53,333 nt of DNA. It comes from JANJTY01 sp038257155 (lineage in GTDB: Bacteria > Pseudomonadota > Gammaproteobacteria > Xanthomonadales > Xanthomonadaceae). Shown here piece after piece: positions 33,507 to 42,057 of this stretch. Numbering within the stretch: the first letter of the stretch is position 1; each line of letters begins with the position of its first letter. A program made the translations under genes and the position numbers. Location: the NCBI GenBank assembly GCA_038257155.1, contig JBBSJP010000030.1, positions 1 through 53,333 on the forward strand, given 5' to 3'. The notes beneath the pieces are model-generated. The model ran no database searches. It was given only the letters and a program-made list of their open reading frames with translations, and was not told the DNA's origin.

Positions 33507-34463
33507 ATGCGACCTGAACTTTATTCCTTAGCCATATCTGTGGCCCTTGCTTTTGCGGGCATACCCTGGCAAGCCTTTGCCCAAAGCGGCGCGAGCAGTG
33601 AAGCGGACCCTTGGGTGGCGCGTAAAGGTGGCTCGGTTGTGACTCTCAAGGATGTCGACGCGCAACTGGACGGGCTTCCTCCCGCGGTTCGAGCGGGCAT
33701 GATGGCCGACCCGGAGCGCGTAGAGAAGCTTATCGAGGACCTCTTGCTGAATCGCCAATTGGCAGATAAGGCGCGCACGGCGCAACTACATGAGAGCCCG
33801 CTTCATCCGACCAAGTTGAAGCTTGCCGAGGACCGCTTCCTGGCACAGGAATACTCGGAAAAAATCACCCACGAACTGAGCACGGAGCAGCTCGACCTGC
33901 TGGCTCAGGAACGTTTCCTGATGGCATCGCCTTCGGTGTTTGGAGGTACCGATGAGAAGCGCGATGTCCAGCATATTCTGATCGCTTACGAAGGGCGCAG
34001 CCTGGTCGACGCCCGGGCCCTGGCCGAGGACATCCACGCCCGACTGGGGCGCGGCGAATCCTTCGACCAACTTGCGATGACCTATTCTGCCGACAAGTCC
34101 CGCTTCGACGAGGCCGGGCTGCCCAAGGCGCCAGGCCTGCTGCCCAGTATCGGGCTGGGCGAAACCGATCCCGATTTCGAAAAGGTGGCCTTTGCCCTGA
34201 AGAAGCCGGGTGACTTGAGTGAGCCGGTCCAGTCGGCACACGGCTTTCACATCATCAAGCTGCTGCGCATCCAGCCCGAAAAGCGCCTGCCTTATGCAGA
34301 GGTCCGGGAGACGGTTATGGCAGAAACGGCGCGCTGGCTGACACGCAAGAAGCGTGATGACACCGTGGCCGATCTTCGCAGCCTGCCGGTTGAGGGCAAC
34401 AAGGACGTCATTTCGACCTTGTCGCGTCGCTATGCCGATTCTTCGAAGGAGGCTGCGCAATGA
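33507..34463 (+). CDS. PpiC/parvulin-type peptidyl-prolyl isomerase, exported
   Basis: 318 residues. Signal peptide 1-25 (WQAFA|QS), a SurA-N-like helical region 40-145, and a parvulin domain 152-257 opening with RDVQHILI and closing with SAHGFHIIKL. It would catalyse proline isomerisation on periplasmic folding intermediates. ATG 33507 was chosen because it starts the signal peptide; the frame is open 30 codons further upstream without support. It overlaps the following lipoprotein gene by four bases (ATGA), so the two are coupled. Confidence 0.85.
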   Translation: MRPELYSLAISVALAFAGIPWQAFAQSGASSEADPWVARKGGSVVTLKDVDAQLDGLPPAVRAGMMADPERVEKLIEDLLLNRQLADKARTAQLHESPLHPTKLKLAEDRFLAQEYSEKITHELSTEQLDLLAQERFLMASPSVFGGTDEKRDVQHILIAYEGRSLVDARALAEDIHARLGRGESFDQLAMTYSADKSRFDEAGLPKAPGLLPSIGLGETDPDFEKVAFALKKPGDLSEPVQSAHGFHIIKLLRIQPEKRLPYAEVRETVMAETARWLTRKKRDDTVADLRSLPVEGNKDVISTLSRRYADSSKEAAQ

Positions 34464-34909
34464 CCCGTTCCAGCCATCACCTGCATGGTCGAATGCTGAT
34501 CGGCCTGGCAATCCTGGCCCTGTTGCTGGGCGCCTGTGCCACGGTGCCAACCAAATCGGCCAAGGACACCCGTCCGGCTGGGGAGCGTGCAACCGAGCGC
34601 GCGCAGCTGTTCGCCGCGGGTGATTTCGCCAAGGCCTACACGTTCACGACACCGGGCTATCGCGCCGCAGTGTCGTTGGAGAACTATGTCGCCAAGTCGG
34701 AACTTCAACCAATCAAGTGGTTGAAGACTGAGTTCGTGTCGTCCGAATGCGGGGAAGGTGCCCCGACCTGCAAGGTGATGATCAACGTGGAGTTCCAGAA
34801 CCAGGTGCCGATGCGTTACGTGGGACGGCTGACCCTGAACCATCAGGTGACCGAATCGTGGCTGAGGATTGACGATGTCTGGTACTTCCTGCCGCCGGAC
34901 TTCCGCTGA
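34460..34909 (+). CDS. Lipoprotein of unknown function
   Basis: 149 residues with a lipoprotein signal: hydrophobic stretch 12-24 and lipobox LLGAC with lipidation at Cys26. The mature part has a helix-rich N-terminal half (ERAQLFAAGDFAKAYTFTTP) and a beta-rich C-terminal half ending in RIDDVWYFLPPDFR, a layout reminiscent of NTF2/SnoaL-like folds. Two cysteines (SSECGEG, PTCKV) probably pair. Translationally coupled to the PpiC-type gene. Confidence 0.75.
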   Translation: MTRSSHHLHGRMLIGLAILALLLGACATVPTKSAKDTRPAGERATERAQLFAAGDFAKAYTFTTPGYRAAVSLENYVAKSELQPIKWLKTEFVSSECGEGAPTCKVMINVEFQNQVPMRYVGRLTLNHQVTESWLRIDDVWYFLPPDFR

Positions 34910-34976
34910 TGCAATCGCCGCCAGCTCGTCTGGACTGTTTTGCAAAACTCGGCTTGACTGCCGGAGGACTGGTTAG

Positions 34977-35513
34977 ATGACCAAATTGATTGGCTTGGTG
35001 GCGGGTCTCGCCCTGCTGGCTACGATCGTCTATTTCGGCTGGTTTCAAAAGCCCAGCGTGGACGCGCAGCCACAGACCGGGACTGCCGGCGAAACAACAA
35101 CCGCAACCGTCTCTCCGGGTGGCGATTCCTGGCCACGCGCGACAGGTTCGCCCGCAGAGCAGGCAGCAGCGACTGCCGATGCCCTCGCCGAGGCTGATGC
35201 GCTCGCAGTGCAGGGCGAATATGAAGGAGCCATGGCGGTGATTGGACCGCATGCGGCAGCCGGTGACGAGAAAGCGCTGAGCATGATGGGCGAGCTCAAT
35301 GTCCAGCGCCAGCTCAAGGACCGACAGGAACGCATTGGTTACCTGGTAAAGCGGCTTTCCGAAGTACCGGAGGAAAATACCGCGCAGCGCTATGCCATCG
35401 TCCGCGACCTGGGGAAGCTTTCTCCGACGGATACCGATCTTGCCGCCCTGCGCGAGCTTTATGGAGAGCTCTTCATGGATGAACTGGAGGCAGGTTTGCT
35501 GCAGGGGCAGTAA
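34977..35513 (+). CDS. Membrane-anchored protein of unknown function
   Basis: 178 residues; membrane anchor at about 4-22, a Thr/Pro/Ala-rich linker at 28-60, then a helical domain. The AQGEYEGAMAVIGPHAAAGDEKALSMMGEL segment (shown here in parts: EYEGAMAVIGPHA, EKALSMMGEL) recalls a Sel1/TPR-like helical pair. A good ribosome binding site, GGAGG at 34963-34967, lies nine bases before the ATG. Its position before the export genes may be functional or incidental. Confidence 0.65.
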   Translation: MTKLIGLVAGLALLATIVYFGWFQKPSVDAQPQTGTAGETTTATVSPGGDSWPRATGSPAEQAAATADALAEADALAVQGEYEGAMAVIGPHAAAGDEKALSMMGELNVQRQLKDRQERIGYLVKRLSEVPEENTAQRYAIVRDLGKLSPTDTDLAALRELYGELFMDELEAGLLQGQ

Positions 35514-35576
35514 AACTTCGCAGCGCCGCAAGACCACCCGCGAACACTGCATTGGTATCAGCCTGGTCGAACCGGC

Positions 35577-36374
35577 GTGAATCCTGACCGCACTTCCCGA
35601 GCCGCTCTCGACACCTGGCTGTCACTCTGCCGTCTGTTCCTGCGGCAGGATTTCGCCGCCCGATTCCAGGGCAATGCAGGCGGACTGGCCTGGGCGCTGC
35701 TCGCCCCGCTGCTGCAGTTGGCGATCTTCTACTTCGTTTTCACCCAGATCTTCAAGACCCGCATCGAAGGCCTCGAAGGGGCCGGCTACCTTGCCTTCCT
35801 GGCGCTGGGATTCTGGCCATGGTTCGCCTTTTCCGAAGCCGTGTCCCGCGCCACTACGACCCTGCAGGACCAGGCAGGCCTGATACGCAAGGTGGCGGTG
35901 CCGATTTCGGCTCTGGTGATGGCGCGAGTGTTTGCCGCCTTCGTGCTGCACGGGCTGGGATTTCTGGCCGTGCTGCTGGCACTCGCCCTGATCGGCGTGG
36001 AGGTTCGCTGGCTGGCCCTGCCCCTGGTGGTTCTGCTGTGGTTGCCCCTGTTGGTGCTGGCCAGCGGCCTGGCGCTGGCAGCGGCGGCTACCCAGGTATT
36101 TGTTCGCGACCTGGCGCAAGCCATTGGCCTGATACTGTCGTTCTGGTTCTTTCTCACGCCGATCATCTATTCGCGCCAGATGATTCCTGAATGGGTCAGG
36201 CCGATCATGGACCTCAACCCGATGACCGGCCTGATCGAGGCCCACCGCCTGCTCTTGCTTGGCGTTGACACGCAGGTTTCCGTGCTGCCTACCGTTTTCG
36301 GCGTGCTGATCCTGGCCACGCTGGGTGCCTGGGTCTTCCATCGCAGCAGGCTGGCGCTGGAGGAATTCCTGTGA
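35577..36374 (+). CDS. wzm: ABC-2 type polysaccharide export permease (Wzm-like)
   Basis: 265-residue permease that with the Wzt-like ATPase exports undecaprenyl-linked O-polysaccharide or capsule. Start GTG; six hydrophobic segments (about 40-62, 70-85, 115-140, 145-170, 180-200, 232-250) match the ABC2_membrane family, as does the FLTPIIYSRQMIPEW region (about 188-203). It overlaps the ATPase by four bases (GTGA). The NPMTGLIEAHR motif near the C-terminus is typical of Wzm/KpsM/TagG relatives. Confidence 0.88.
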   Translation: MNPDRTSRAALDTWLSLCRLFLRQDFAARFQGNAGGLAWALLAPLLQLAIFYFVFTQIFKTRIEGLEGAGYLAFLALGFWPWFAFSEAVSRATTTLQDQAGLIRKVAVPISALVMARVFAAFVLHGLGFLAVLLALALIGVEVRWLALPLVVLLWLPLLVLASGLALAAAATQVFVRDLAQAIGLILSFWFFLTPIIYSRQMIPEWVRPIMDLNPMTGLIEAHRLLLLGVDTQVSVLPTVFGVLILATLGAWVFHRSRLALEEFL

Positions 36375-37558
36375 GCCACCTGCTTGAAGTTGTCGGAGTG
36401 GGAAAAGCTTATCCGGATGCGAGTTCACCACGCGAGCGCCTGCTTGCATTCCTGCGTGTACTCGCCGGCCGACGTGTGGCGCGCAGCCCGGTGCTTCAGG
36501 ATGTCAGCCTTTCGGTCCGTCCCGGCCAATCGCTCGGCATCATTGGCGAGAATGGTGCCGGCAAGTCGACCTTGCTGAAGCTTGTATGCGGTGTCCTTAC
36601 GCCCACCACCGGCAAGGTCCATCGCAGCGGTTCGGTCGGCGCGCTGCTGGAGCTCGGCGCAGGATTCGATCCCGAATACACCGGCCGCTACAACTTGCTG
36701 ACTGCCGCACGATTGATGGGCATGAGTGAAGCCGAGCTGCGCGCGAAGCTCGATCAGATCATCGAATTTGCCGACATCGGCCGCTATATCGATGAACCGG
36801 TGAAGCACTACTCATCCGGCATGGTCGTGCGGCTGGGTTTTGCCCTGGTGGCCGCGCAGCGGCCGGACCTGTTGATCACCGATGAAGTGCTGGCGGTGGG
36901 TGACGAAAGCTTCCAGAAGAAATGCATCCGCTGGATGGAGGACTACCTCGAGGGTGGCGGAACCCTGTTGTTGGTCAGCCATTCGATGTATCACGTACAG
37001 AAGCTGTGCACCCAGGCGCTCTGGCTGCACCATGGCCAGATGCGGGCCTATGGCGATGTGTTCGATGTTACCCAGGACTACCTCGCTTACCACGAGCGAA
37101 AATCGGTGCGTGAATCCGGACCCGAGCTGGAAAGCGGCTACAGCGGCGCCGAATACCGCATCGTTGCCCTCACTTTGAACGAACGCGAGGATGCCGCGAC
37201 GCTGACCGTGCCTCCGGATGGTGTGCTGCGCGTTGCAGCGCGCGTTTTCAGTCCGGACGGCCGCGAGCCGCAGTTCGGCTTTGGAATCAGCCGCGCAGAT
37301 GGCACCCCGATTTTCGGCACCAGTACCGAGATCGACAAGGTGTCCGGCGAACAGGACGACGCCAACCACTTTCGCTTTCGCTGTGAGATCGACGCCGGAA
37401 CCCTCTTGCCCGGTGGCTACGCGTTGAAGCTGCACGTGCTGGATCCCGAAGGCATGCGCCTGTTCGATACGGTTGATCGGGGGGTGATGGTTCGCGGCGC
37501 CTCGCGTGAATTTGGTCTGGTCAGATTGCCCCACCGCTGGGGCGATCGCGTTCCATGA
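36371..37558 (+). CDS. wzt: ABC polysaccharide export ATPase with Wzt-type C-terminal domain
   Basis: 395 residues. ATPase domain with Walker A GENGAGKST at 59-67, signature SSGM (in HYSSGMVVRLG), Walker B LLITDE and a switch His in LVSHS. Residues about 255-395 form the extra beta-sandwich of Wzt, which in the E. coli O8/O9a systems recognises the modified non-reducing end of the finished O-polysaccharide. GTG start preceded by GGAGGA (36359-36364). It overlaps the next glycosyltransferase gene by four bases. Presence of the C-terminal domain suggests chain-length control by a terminal cap. Confidence 0.9.
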   Translation: MSHLLEVVGVGKAYPDASSPRERLLAFLRVLAGRRVARSPVLQDVSLSVRPGQSLGIIGENGAGKSTLLKLVCGVLTPTTGKVHRSGSVGALLELGAGFDPEYTGRYNLLTAARLMGMSEAELRAKLDQIIEFADIGRYIDEPVKHYSSGMVVRLGFALVAAQRPDLLITDEVLAVGDESFQKKCIRWMEDYLEGGGTLLLVSHSMYHVQKLCTQALWLHHGQMRAYGDVFDVTQDYLAYHERKSVRESGPELESGYSGAEYRIVALTLNEREDAATLTVPPDGVLRVAARVFSPDGREPQFGFGISRADGTPIFGTSTEIDKVSGEQDDANHFRFRCEIDAGTLLPGGYALKLHVLDPEGMRLFDTVDRGVMVRGASREFGLVRLPHRWGDRVP

Positions 37559-38418
37559 ATCCGCTGGTGGTGGTTCCGGTCTTCAATGCCGCGCAGGCGC
37601 TGGATGCCTGTCTCGGCAGCCTGCTGCGAACCCTGGGCCGATCAGATTGCGTGCTGATTGCCGATGATGCCTCCACCGACCCACAGGTCCAGGCGATTCT
37701 TGCCGCCTTTGCCCGACGTGCTTCGTTCGAGGTGCGTGTGCTGCGTCAGGCCCGGAATCTCGGATTCGTCGGCAACTGCAATGGCGCCATGCAAGAAGCC
37801 GGCGCGCGCGATGTCGTGCTGCTCAACTCCGATACCGAAACCACCACGGGCTGGCTGGATCGCATCGCTGCCTGCGCGCGCAGTGACGCGCGCATCGCCA
37901 GCGCCACCCCGTGGTCCAACAATGCCGAGATCTGCACGTTTCCGGCCATCTGCCGGGCGTTGCCGCCACCCGAAGATCCCGAGTTGGTGGCGAGCGCCGC
38001 GCTTACCGGTGGCAGCCCGCAGTATCCCGACTTGCCGACCGGCGTCGGCTTCTGCATGTACATCCGCCGCGCGGCCCTGGTTTCGGTCGGCGACTTCGAC
38101 CAGGCCAGTTTCGGGCGCGGCTATGGTGAAGAGAATGACTGGTGCCTGCGCGCCAGCGGCCACGGATGGCGAAATGTCCTTTGCGATGATGCCTATGTCG
38201 TCCACCACGGTGGCGCCTCGTTCGGGCCACTCGGCCTCGCACCAGGCGGCGGTGCACTGGCGCGCCTCAATGCTCGTTACCCCGGATACAATGAGCGCAT
38301 AGCCCGTTTTATCCTCGAAGATCCGCTGCGAGCCCGTCGCGACCGCATCGCTGAACGCCTTGATGTGTTGGCCTCTGGCTGGCAGCCCTCGCTTTTTCCG
38401 CCTTCATCCCATGTCTGA
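37555..38418 (+). CDS. Family 2 glycosyltransferase
   Basis: 287 residues with a GT-A fold: VVVPVFNA at the N-terminus, IADDASTD (about 38-45), the RNLGFVGNCN motif (about 65-74), the LLNSD metal site region (about 90-94) and GYGEENDWCLRA (about 192-203) with the catalytic-base acidic residues. No membrane segment. Donor and acceptor sugars unknown. It overlaps the following methyltransferase by eight bases. Confidence 0.85.
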   Translation: MNPLVVVPVFNAAQALDACLGSLLRTLGRSDCVLIADDASTDPQVQAILAAFARRASFEVRVLRQARNLGFVGNCNGAMQEAGARDVVLLNSDTETTTGWLDRIAACARSDARIASATPWSNNAEICTFPAICRALPPPEDPELVASAALTGGSPQYPDLPTGVGFCMYIRRAALVSVGDFDQASFGRGYGEENDWCLRASGHGWRNVLCDDAYVVHHGGASFGPLGLAPGGGALARLNARYPGYNERIARFILEDPLRARRDRIAERLDVLASGWQPSLFPPSSHV

Positions 38419-39250
38419 CACAGCACTCGAATTTACCGGCGAACGCTTCACTCCCGAGTGCGTACGCGAAATCCGCTACGAGCACTGGCACCGTTATGCG
38501 TTCGCCTTGCCGCTTGCGCAGGGCCGGCGAGTTCTCGACGCGGCCTGTGGCGAGGGCTACGGCAGCGCCATGCTGGCCCGCGCAGCGAGCGACGTGATCG
38601 GGCTGGACCTCGATCAGGCCACGGTGGCGCATGCCACGGCGCGATATGGAACCGAGCGGCTGCAGTTCCAACGCGCCGACTGCACCCGGCTGGATCACCT
38701 GCCGGACGCCAGCTTCGACCTGATCGTCAGCATCGAAACCCTCGAACACGTGTCCGAACAGGAGCGCATGCTGGATGGCTTTCAGCGATTGCTGCGCGAC
38801 GATGGCCTGCTGCTGATCTCGTCGCCTGACAAGGCCAACTATTCCGACGCCCGCGGCTTCGTGAACGAATTTCATGTGCGCGAGTTGTATCGCAACGAAT
38901 TCGAGGATCTCATTGCCGAACGCTTCCCCAGCTGGCGCATGTATGGCCAGAAGCTGCTGTTTCAGTCGGCGTTGTGGGCAATGGACAGCGGTGGCGGACC
39001 GGCGCAGGCCATCACCATGCACGAAGGCGTGCCACAGAACGGACTGACATACCCGCCGCTCTATCTGCTGGCCCTGTGCGGCAAAAACGGCCTTCCGAAA
39101 GACTTGCCGGCGCTGGGCCTGTTCGGCGACGCGGAGGAAAGTGTCTACCAGCACTACGATCACGAAGTGCGCAAGAACATGGCCGCCGGCCATCGCATTC
39201 TGGAGCTCGAAGCTGAAGTCGCGGCACTGCGCGCCCGGCTGCAGGGCTGA
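38411..39250 (+). CDS. SAM-dependent methyltransferase of the polysaccharide cluster
   Basis: 279 residues. Motif I VLDAACGEGYGS at about 45-56, acidic residue of beta2 in IGLDLDQ, and SFDLIVSIETLEHV (about 100-113), a Methyltransf_11 layout. A C-terminal helix (about 255-279, LELEAEVAALRARL) has coiled-coil heptads. The ATG at 38411 starts within the previous gene; a longer frame upstream has no support. In Wzm/Wzt clusters such enzymes often modify the terminal sugar and stop chain growth; the coiled coil would fit an enzyme that assembles with partners. That role is inferred. Confidence 0.8.
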   Translation: MSDTALEFTGERFTPECVREIRYEHWHRYAFALPLAQGRRVLDAACGEGYGSAMLARAASDVIGLDLDQATVAHATARYGTERLQFQRADCTRLDHLPDASFDLIVSIETLEHVSEQERMLDGFQRLLRDDGLLLISSPDKANYSDARGFVNEFHVRELYRNEFEDLIAERFPSWRMYGQKLLFQSALWAMDSGGGPAQAITMHEGVPQNGLTYPPLYLLALCGKNGLPKDLPALGLFGDAEESVYQHYDHEVRKNMAAGHRILELEAEVAALRARLQG

Positions 39251-39277
39251 GCACAGACTTAAACGGGAATCCCCTGA

Positions 39278-41125
39278 ATGGACTTCAAGATCGACTTCGG
39301 CACGCAGACCTATGCGGGGATTGCGCCTCCGCCGCAGGGGCCGCTGTATGCCTCGATTGGCGGCCGGGCGAGTTCGCTGGCGAATGGCGAGGTGGTGTTC
39401 TTCGTGCCGGAGACCGGCAAGAGCCACGTGATGACCGAGCAGGTGTTGCAGGCGCTCAACCTGTGCCGCGAGTTCCGCACCCTGGGCGAACATGTCGCAC
39501 GCGTCAGCGAGGCAATTGAAGGCCTGCGCGGGCAGCAGGATGGTGTGCGCCGCGTGCTCGAAGGCCTGGTGCGGACCGGGCTGATGCTTTCGGAGGACGA
39601 ACTGCGCAAGCGCTTTGCGGCGGTCGCGCCCTTGAGCCCGGCGCCTTTTTTCGGGTTCTGCATCCGCGCCTGCGATCGACCCGCACAACTGCGGGCTTTG
39701 TTGGCCAGCCTGCTGGAGTATGAGCAGCGCTTCGCTGCGCGGCATCGCTATCTGGTGGTCGACGATTCGCGCGATCCTGACTGCGCCCGCCAGCATGAGC
39801 AGCTGGTGATCGAATTCGCCCAATCGGCCGGCGTGCGCGCCAACTACCTGGGCCGGACTGCCTGGGACGGCATGGTCGAGTTGCTGGCGCGTGAAGTGCC
39901 AGGCGGCAGCGCGCTGCGCACCCTGCTGCAACGCAGCGTTGCCGATGCGACACCGCGCGGCGGCGGCATCGGCAAGAACCTGATCACCCTGCTCACCGCC
40001 GGGCAGCGCTACGCGCTGCTCGATGACGATTTCAGTTTTCCGCTGCGCCGCCACCCGGAGTTCGAGCCGGGAATGGATTTCGCAACCCGCAGCCTGGCGC
40101 CGCGCACGTTTGCGACGCGCGCCGAGGCGCTTGCCGCGGGCACGGAGCCAGAGCAGGATCCGCTCGAGCTCATGCTGGGACTGTGCGGCCACCGGCTGGG
40201 CAACCTGGTTGGATCACGCCCCGAGCTGAGCCTGCAGAGCGCGCAACTGCGCGGGCTCGATTACAGCCGGCTGCGCACCCTGCGACCGGAAGCGCGGGTC
40301 AGCATGACGGTCAATGGCCATCGCGGCAGTGCCGGTGCCTCGGGTATGGCGTGGCTGTTCGCGCTGGGGCCGCAGGCGCGCGCCGGGCTGATCGCCGATC
40401 GCGACACCTATCTGCGTGGCCTGAAGGATCCGGCCGTATGGCTGGGACCGCGTGGCTACCGGGTTGTACAAAGCAACAACTTCACGCCGTTCCTGGTCGA
40501 CAACGCCGCCATGATGCCCTGCACCAGTCCCTTTGGTCGTAGCGAGGACGCGCTGTTCAGCGCTCTTTCGTCGCTCTGCCATCGCGACTCGGTCACGATT
40601 GAAACGCCGTTTGCCGTGGGCCATTCGCAAGAGCCAGGCCGCGGCCGACAGGCCGCACTGCAGCGCCCGGAAACGCCCGATCTCAATCTGGCCCTGGCGG
40701 AACTGGCGAGGCAGATGGGCGAAGACGTGTTTGCCGCCGATCCGGGCCAGCGCCTGCAGGCTTTCGGCCATCGTCTGACCGATCTGGCGGCGGCCGATTC
40801 GGCTGGTGTGACCAGCTACCTGCGCGAGTACCTCGCCTATCTGCGTACCCGGGTTGTGCAGTCGCTGCAAAGCTCGCTGGCTGCATCCAAGGATCCGCCG
40901 CTGTACTGGGCCGCTGACTTGCGCGCCCTGGTCGAGGCGAACGGCCGTAGTCTGCTGGAGTCCGCTGCGCCGCGCTTCGGCGCCTGGCCTGAAGACACCG
41001 ACGAGGCCGGCTGCGTGGCGCGATTCCGCGAAGAGACTGCCGCACTGGCCGCGGGTATAGCGGTGTGGCCACAGGCCTTTGCCGCGGCTCGAGACTTGCA
41101 GGGCAAGCTGGAAGCGAAAATCTGA
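39278..41125 (+). CDS. Fusion of PqqD/RRE-like domain and GT-A-like glycosyltransferase domain
   Basis: 615 residues. Residues 36-110 read like a PqqD/RRE winged-helix domain: a FFVPETGKSH strand pair, LNLCREFRTLGEHV helix, and VRRVLEGLVRTGLM helix before a linker. From about 124 a GT-A-like domain begins (CIRACDRPAQLRALLASLL), with VVDDS at 163-167 and a metal-site-like Asp249-Asp250-Asp251 in YALLDDDF. The rest (about 300-615) is helical and unrecognised. A cytosolic protein. It stands between a methyltransferase and a GT2 gene in the export cluster. RRE domains normally bind a leader peptide of a ribosomal peptide; the assignment is by pattern and may be wrong. Confidence 0.6.
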   Translation: MDFKIDFGTQTYAGIAPPPQGPLYASIGGRASSLANGEVVFFVPETGKSHVMTEQVLQALNLCREFRTLGEHVARVSEAIEGLRGQQDGVRRVLEGLVRTGLMLSEDELRKRFAAVAPLSPAPFFGFCIRACDRPAQLRALLASLLEYEQRFAARHRYLVVDDSRDPDCARQHEQLVIEFAQSAGVRANYLGRTAWDGMVELLAREVPGGSALRTLLQRSVADATPRGGGIGKNLITLLTAGQRYALLDDDFSFPLRRHPEFEPGMDFATRSLAPRTFATRAEALAAGTEPEQDPLELMLGLCGHRLGNLVGSRPELSLQSAQLRGLDYSRLRTLRPEARVSMTVNGHRGSAGASGMAWLFALGPQARAGLIADRDTYLRGLKDPAVWLGPRGYRVVQSNNFTPFLVDNAAMMPCTSPFGRSEDALFSALSSLCHRDSVTIETPFAVGHSQEPGRGRQAALQRPETPDLNLALAELARQMGEDVFAADPGQRLQAFGHRLTDLAAADSAGVTSYLREYLAYLRTRVVQSLQSSLAASKDPPLYWAADLRALVEANGRSLLESAAPRFGAWPEDTDEAGCVARFREETAALAAGIAVWPQAFAAARDLQGKLEAKI

Positions 41126-41126
41126 C

Positions 41127-41978
41127 GTGTACGACGCTGCAGCCATCGATGCGGTGGTGGTGGTGTACAACAGCGACCTGAGTCTCGATGAGTGCCTGAC
41201 CCGGCTGCGCGGCGCGCGCGATGTGGCGCAGATCATCCTGGTCGACAATGGATCCACCGACAACTCGATCACACTGGCCACGCACCACGCCGGGCAGGAC
41301 CCACGCGTGCGTGTGCTGCGCCTGAAGGACAATCCGGGCTTTGCCGCCGCCTGCAACGCCGGCGCCGGCCTCAGCGATGCGGCCTGGCTTGCCTTCGTGA
41401 ATCCCGATTGCCTGGTTGACCCCGACAGTCTTCAGCGCCTGCGCAATGAAGCCCAGTCAATCGAGCGGCTGGGTGTGATCGGCGCCGACCTGGTGGATGC
41501 TCAGGGTCGACGCGATCCCGCCGCCCGTCGCCGCGACCCGGATCTGCAGCGCCTGCTGCGCGCCTGGGGAAGTCCCGGCAGCCTGGCGGTGACGCCAAGT
41601 GACGAAGCGCTTCAAGTGCTCGACGCCATTTCCGGCGCCCTGATGCTGATGCCGGCATCGGCATTCCGGGTGGTCGGCGGCTTCGACACCGGCTATCGCC
41701 TGCACGCCGAAGATCTGGACTTGTGCCGGCGTGTGCGCGCTGCGGGTTACGTGGTGGCCGTGGCCAATTCGATTCGGGTCGTCCATCTGCGTGGCACCTC
41801 GAGCCAGCGCAGGCCGGTCTGGGTGGAATGGCAGAAACACCGCAGCCTGTGGCGCTACTTCCTCCGCTTCCAGACGCCGCCGGGTTCGTGGCTATGGCGG
41901 CGCGGGCTGCAGACAGCAATCTGGACGCGATTTCTGCTGGCCGCTACGCGGGCCTGGTGGCGAGCACGAAAGGGCTAG
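41127..41978 (+). CDS. Family 2 glycosyltransferase (rhamnosyltransferase-like)
   Basis: 283 residues from a GTG start two bases after the previous stop. Motifs: VVVVYNSD, ILVDNGSTDNS, NPGFAAACNAG, the LAFVNPDC metal site, and HAEDLDLCRRV. The C-terminal 60 residues are Trp/Arg-rich and amphipathic, suggesting peripheral membrane binding. The pattern resembles dTDP-rhamnosyl transferases of O-antigen clusters, but the donor cannot be read from sequence. Last gene of the polysaccharide cluster in this window. Confidence 0.85.
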   Translation: MYDAAAIDAVVVVYNSDLSLDECLTRLRGARDVAQIILVDNGSTDNSITLATHHAGQDPRVRVLRLKDNPGFAAACNAGAGLSDAAWLAFVNPDCLVDPDSLQRLRNEAQSIERLGVIGADLVDAQGRRDPAARRRDPDLQRLLRAWGSPGSLAVTPSDEALQVLDAISGALMLMPASAFRVVGGFDTGYRLHAEDLDLCRRVRAAGYVVAVANSIRVVHLRGTSSQRRPVWVEWQKHRSLWRYFLRFQTPPGSWLWRRGLQTAIWTRFLLAATRAWWRARKG

Positions 41979-42057
41979 GAAAACTCGGATGACAGGCTGG
42001 GCGAGGTCCCAATGTGAACCAATTCAGGGCTGACGTGTTCAACCGCAGCGTGTTGAA

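Noticed and set aside
38309..40192. 627-codon open frame on the minus strand in the polysaccharide cluster
   Set aside because: It overlaps two supported plus-strand genes and resembles no family.
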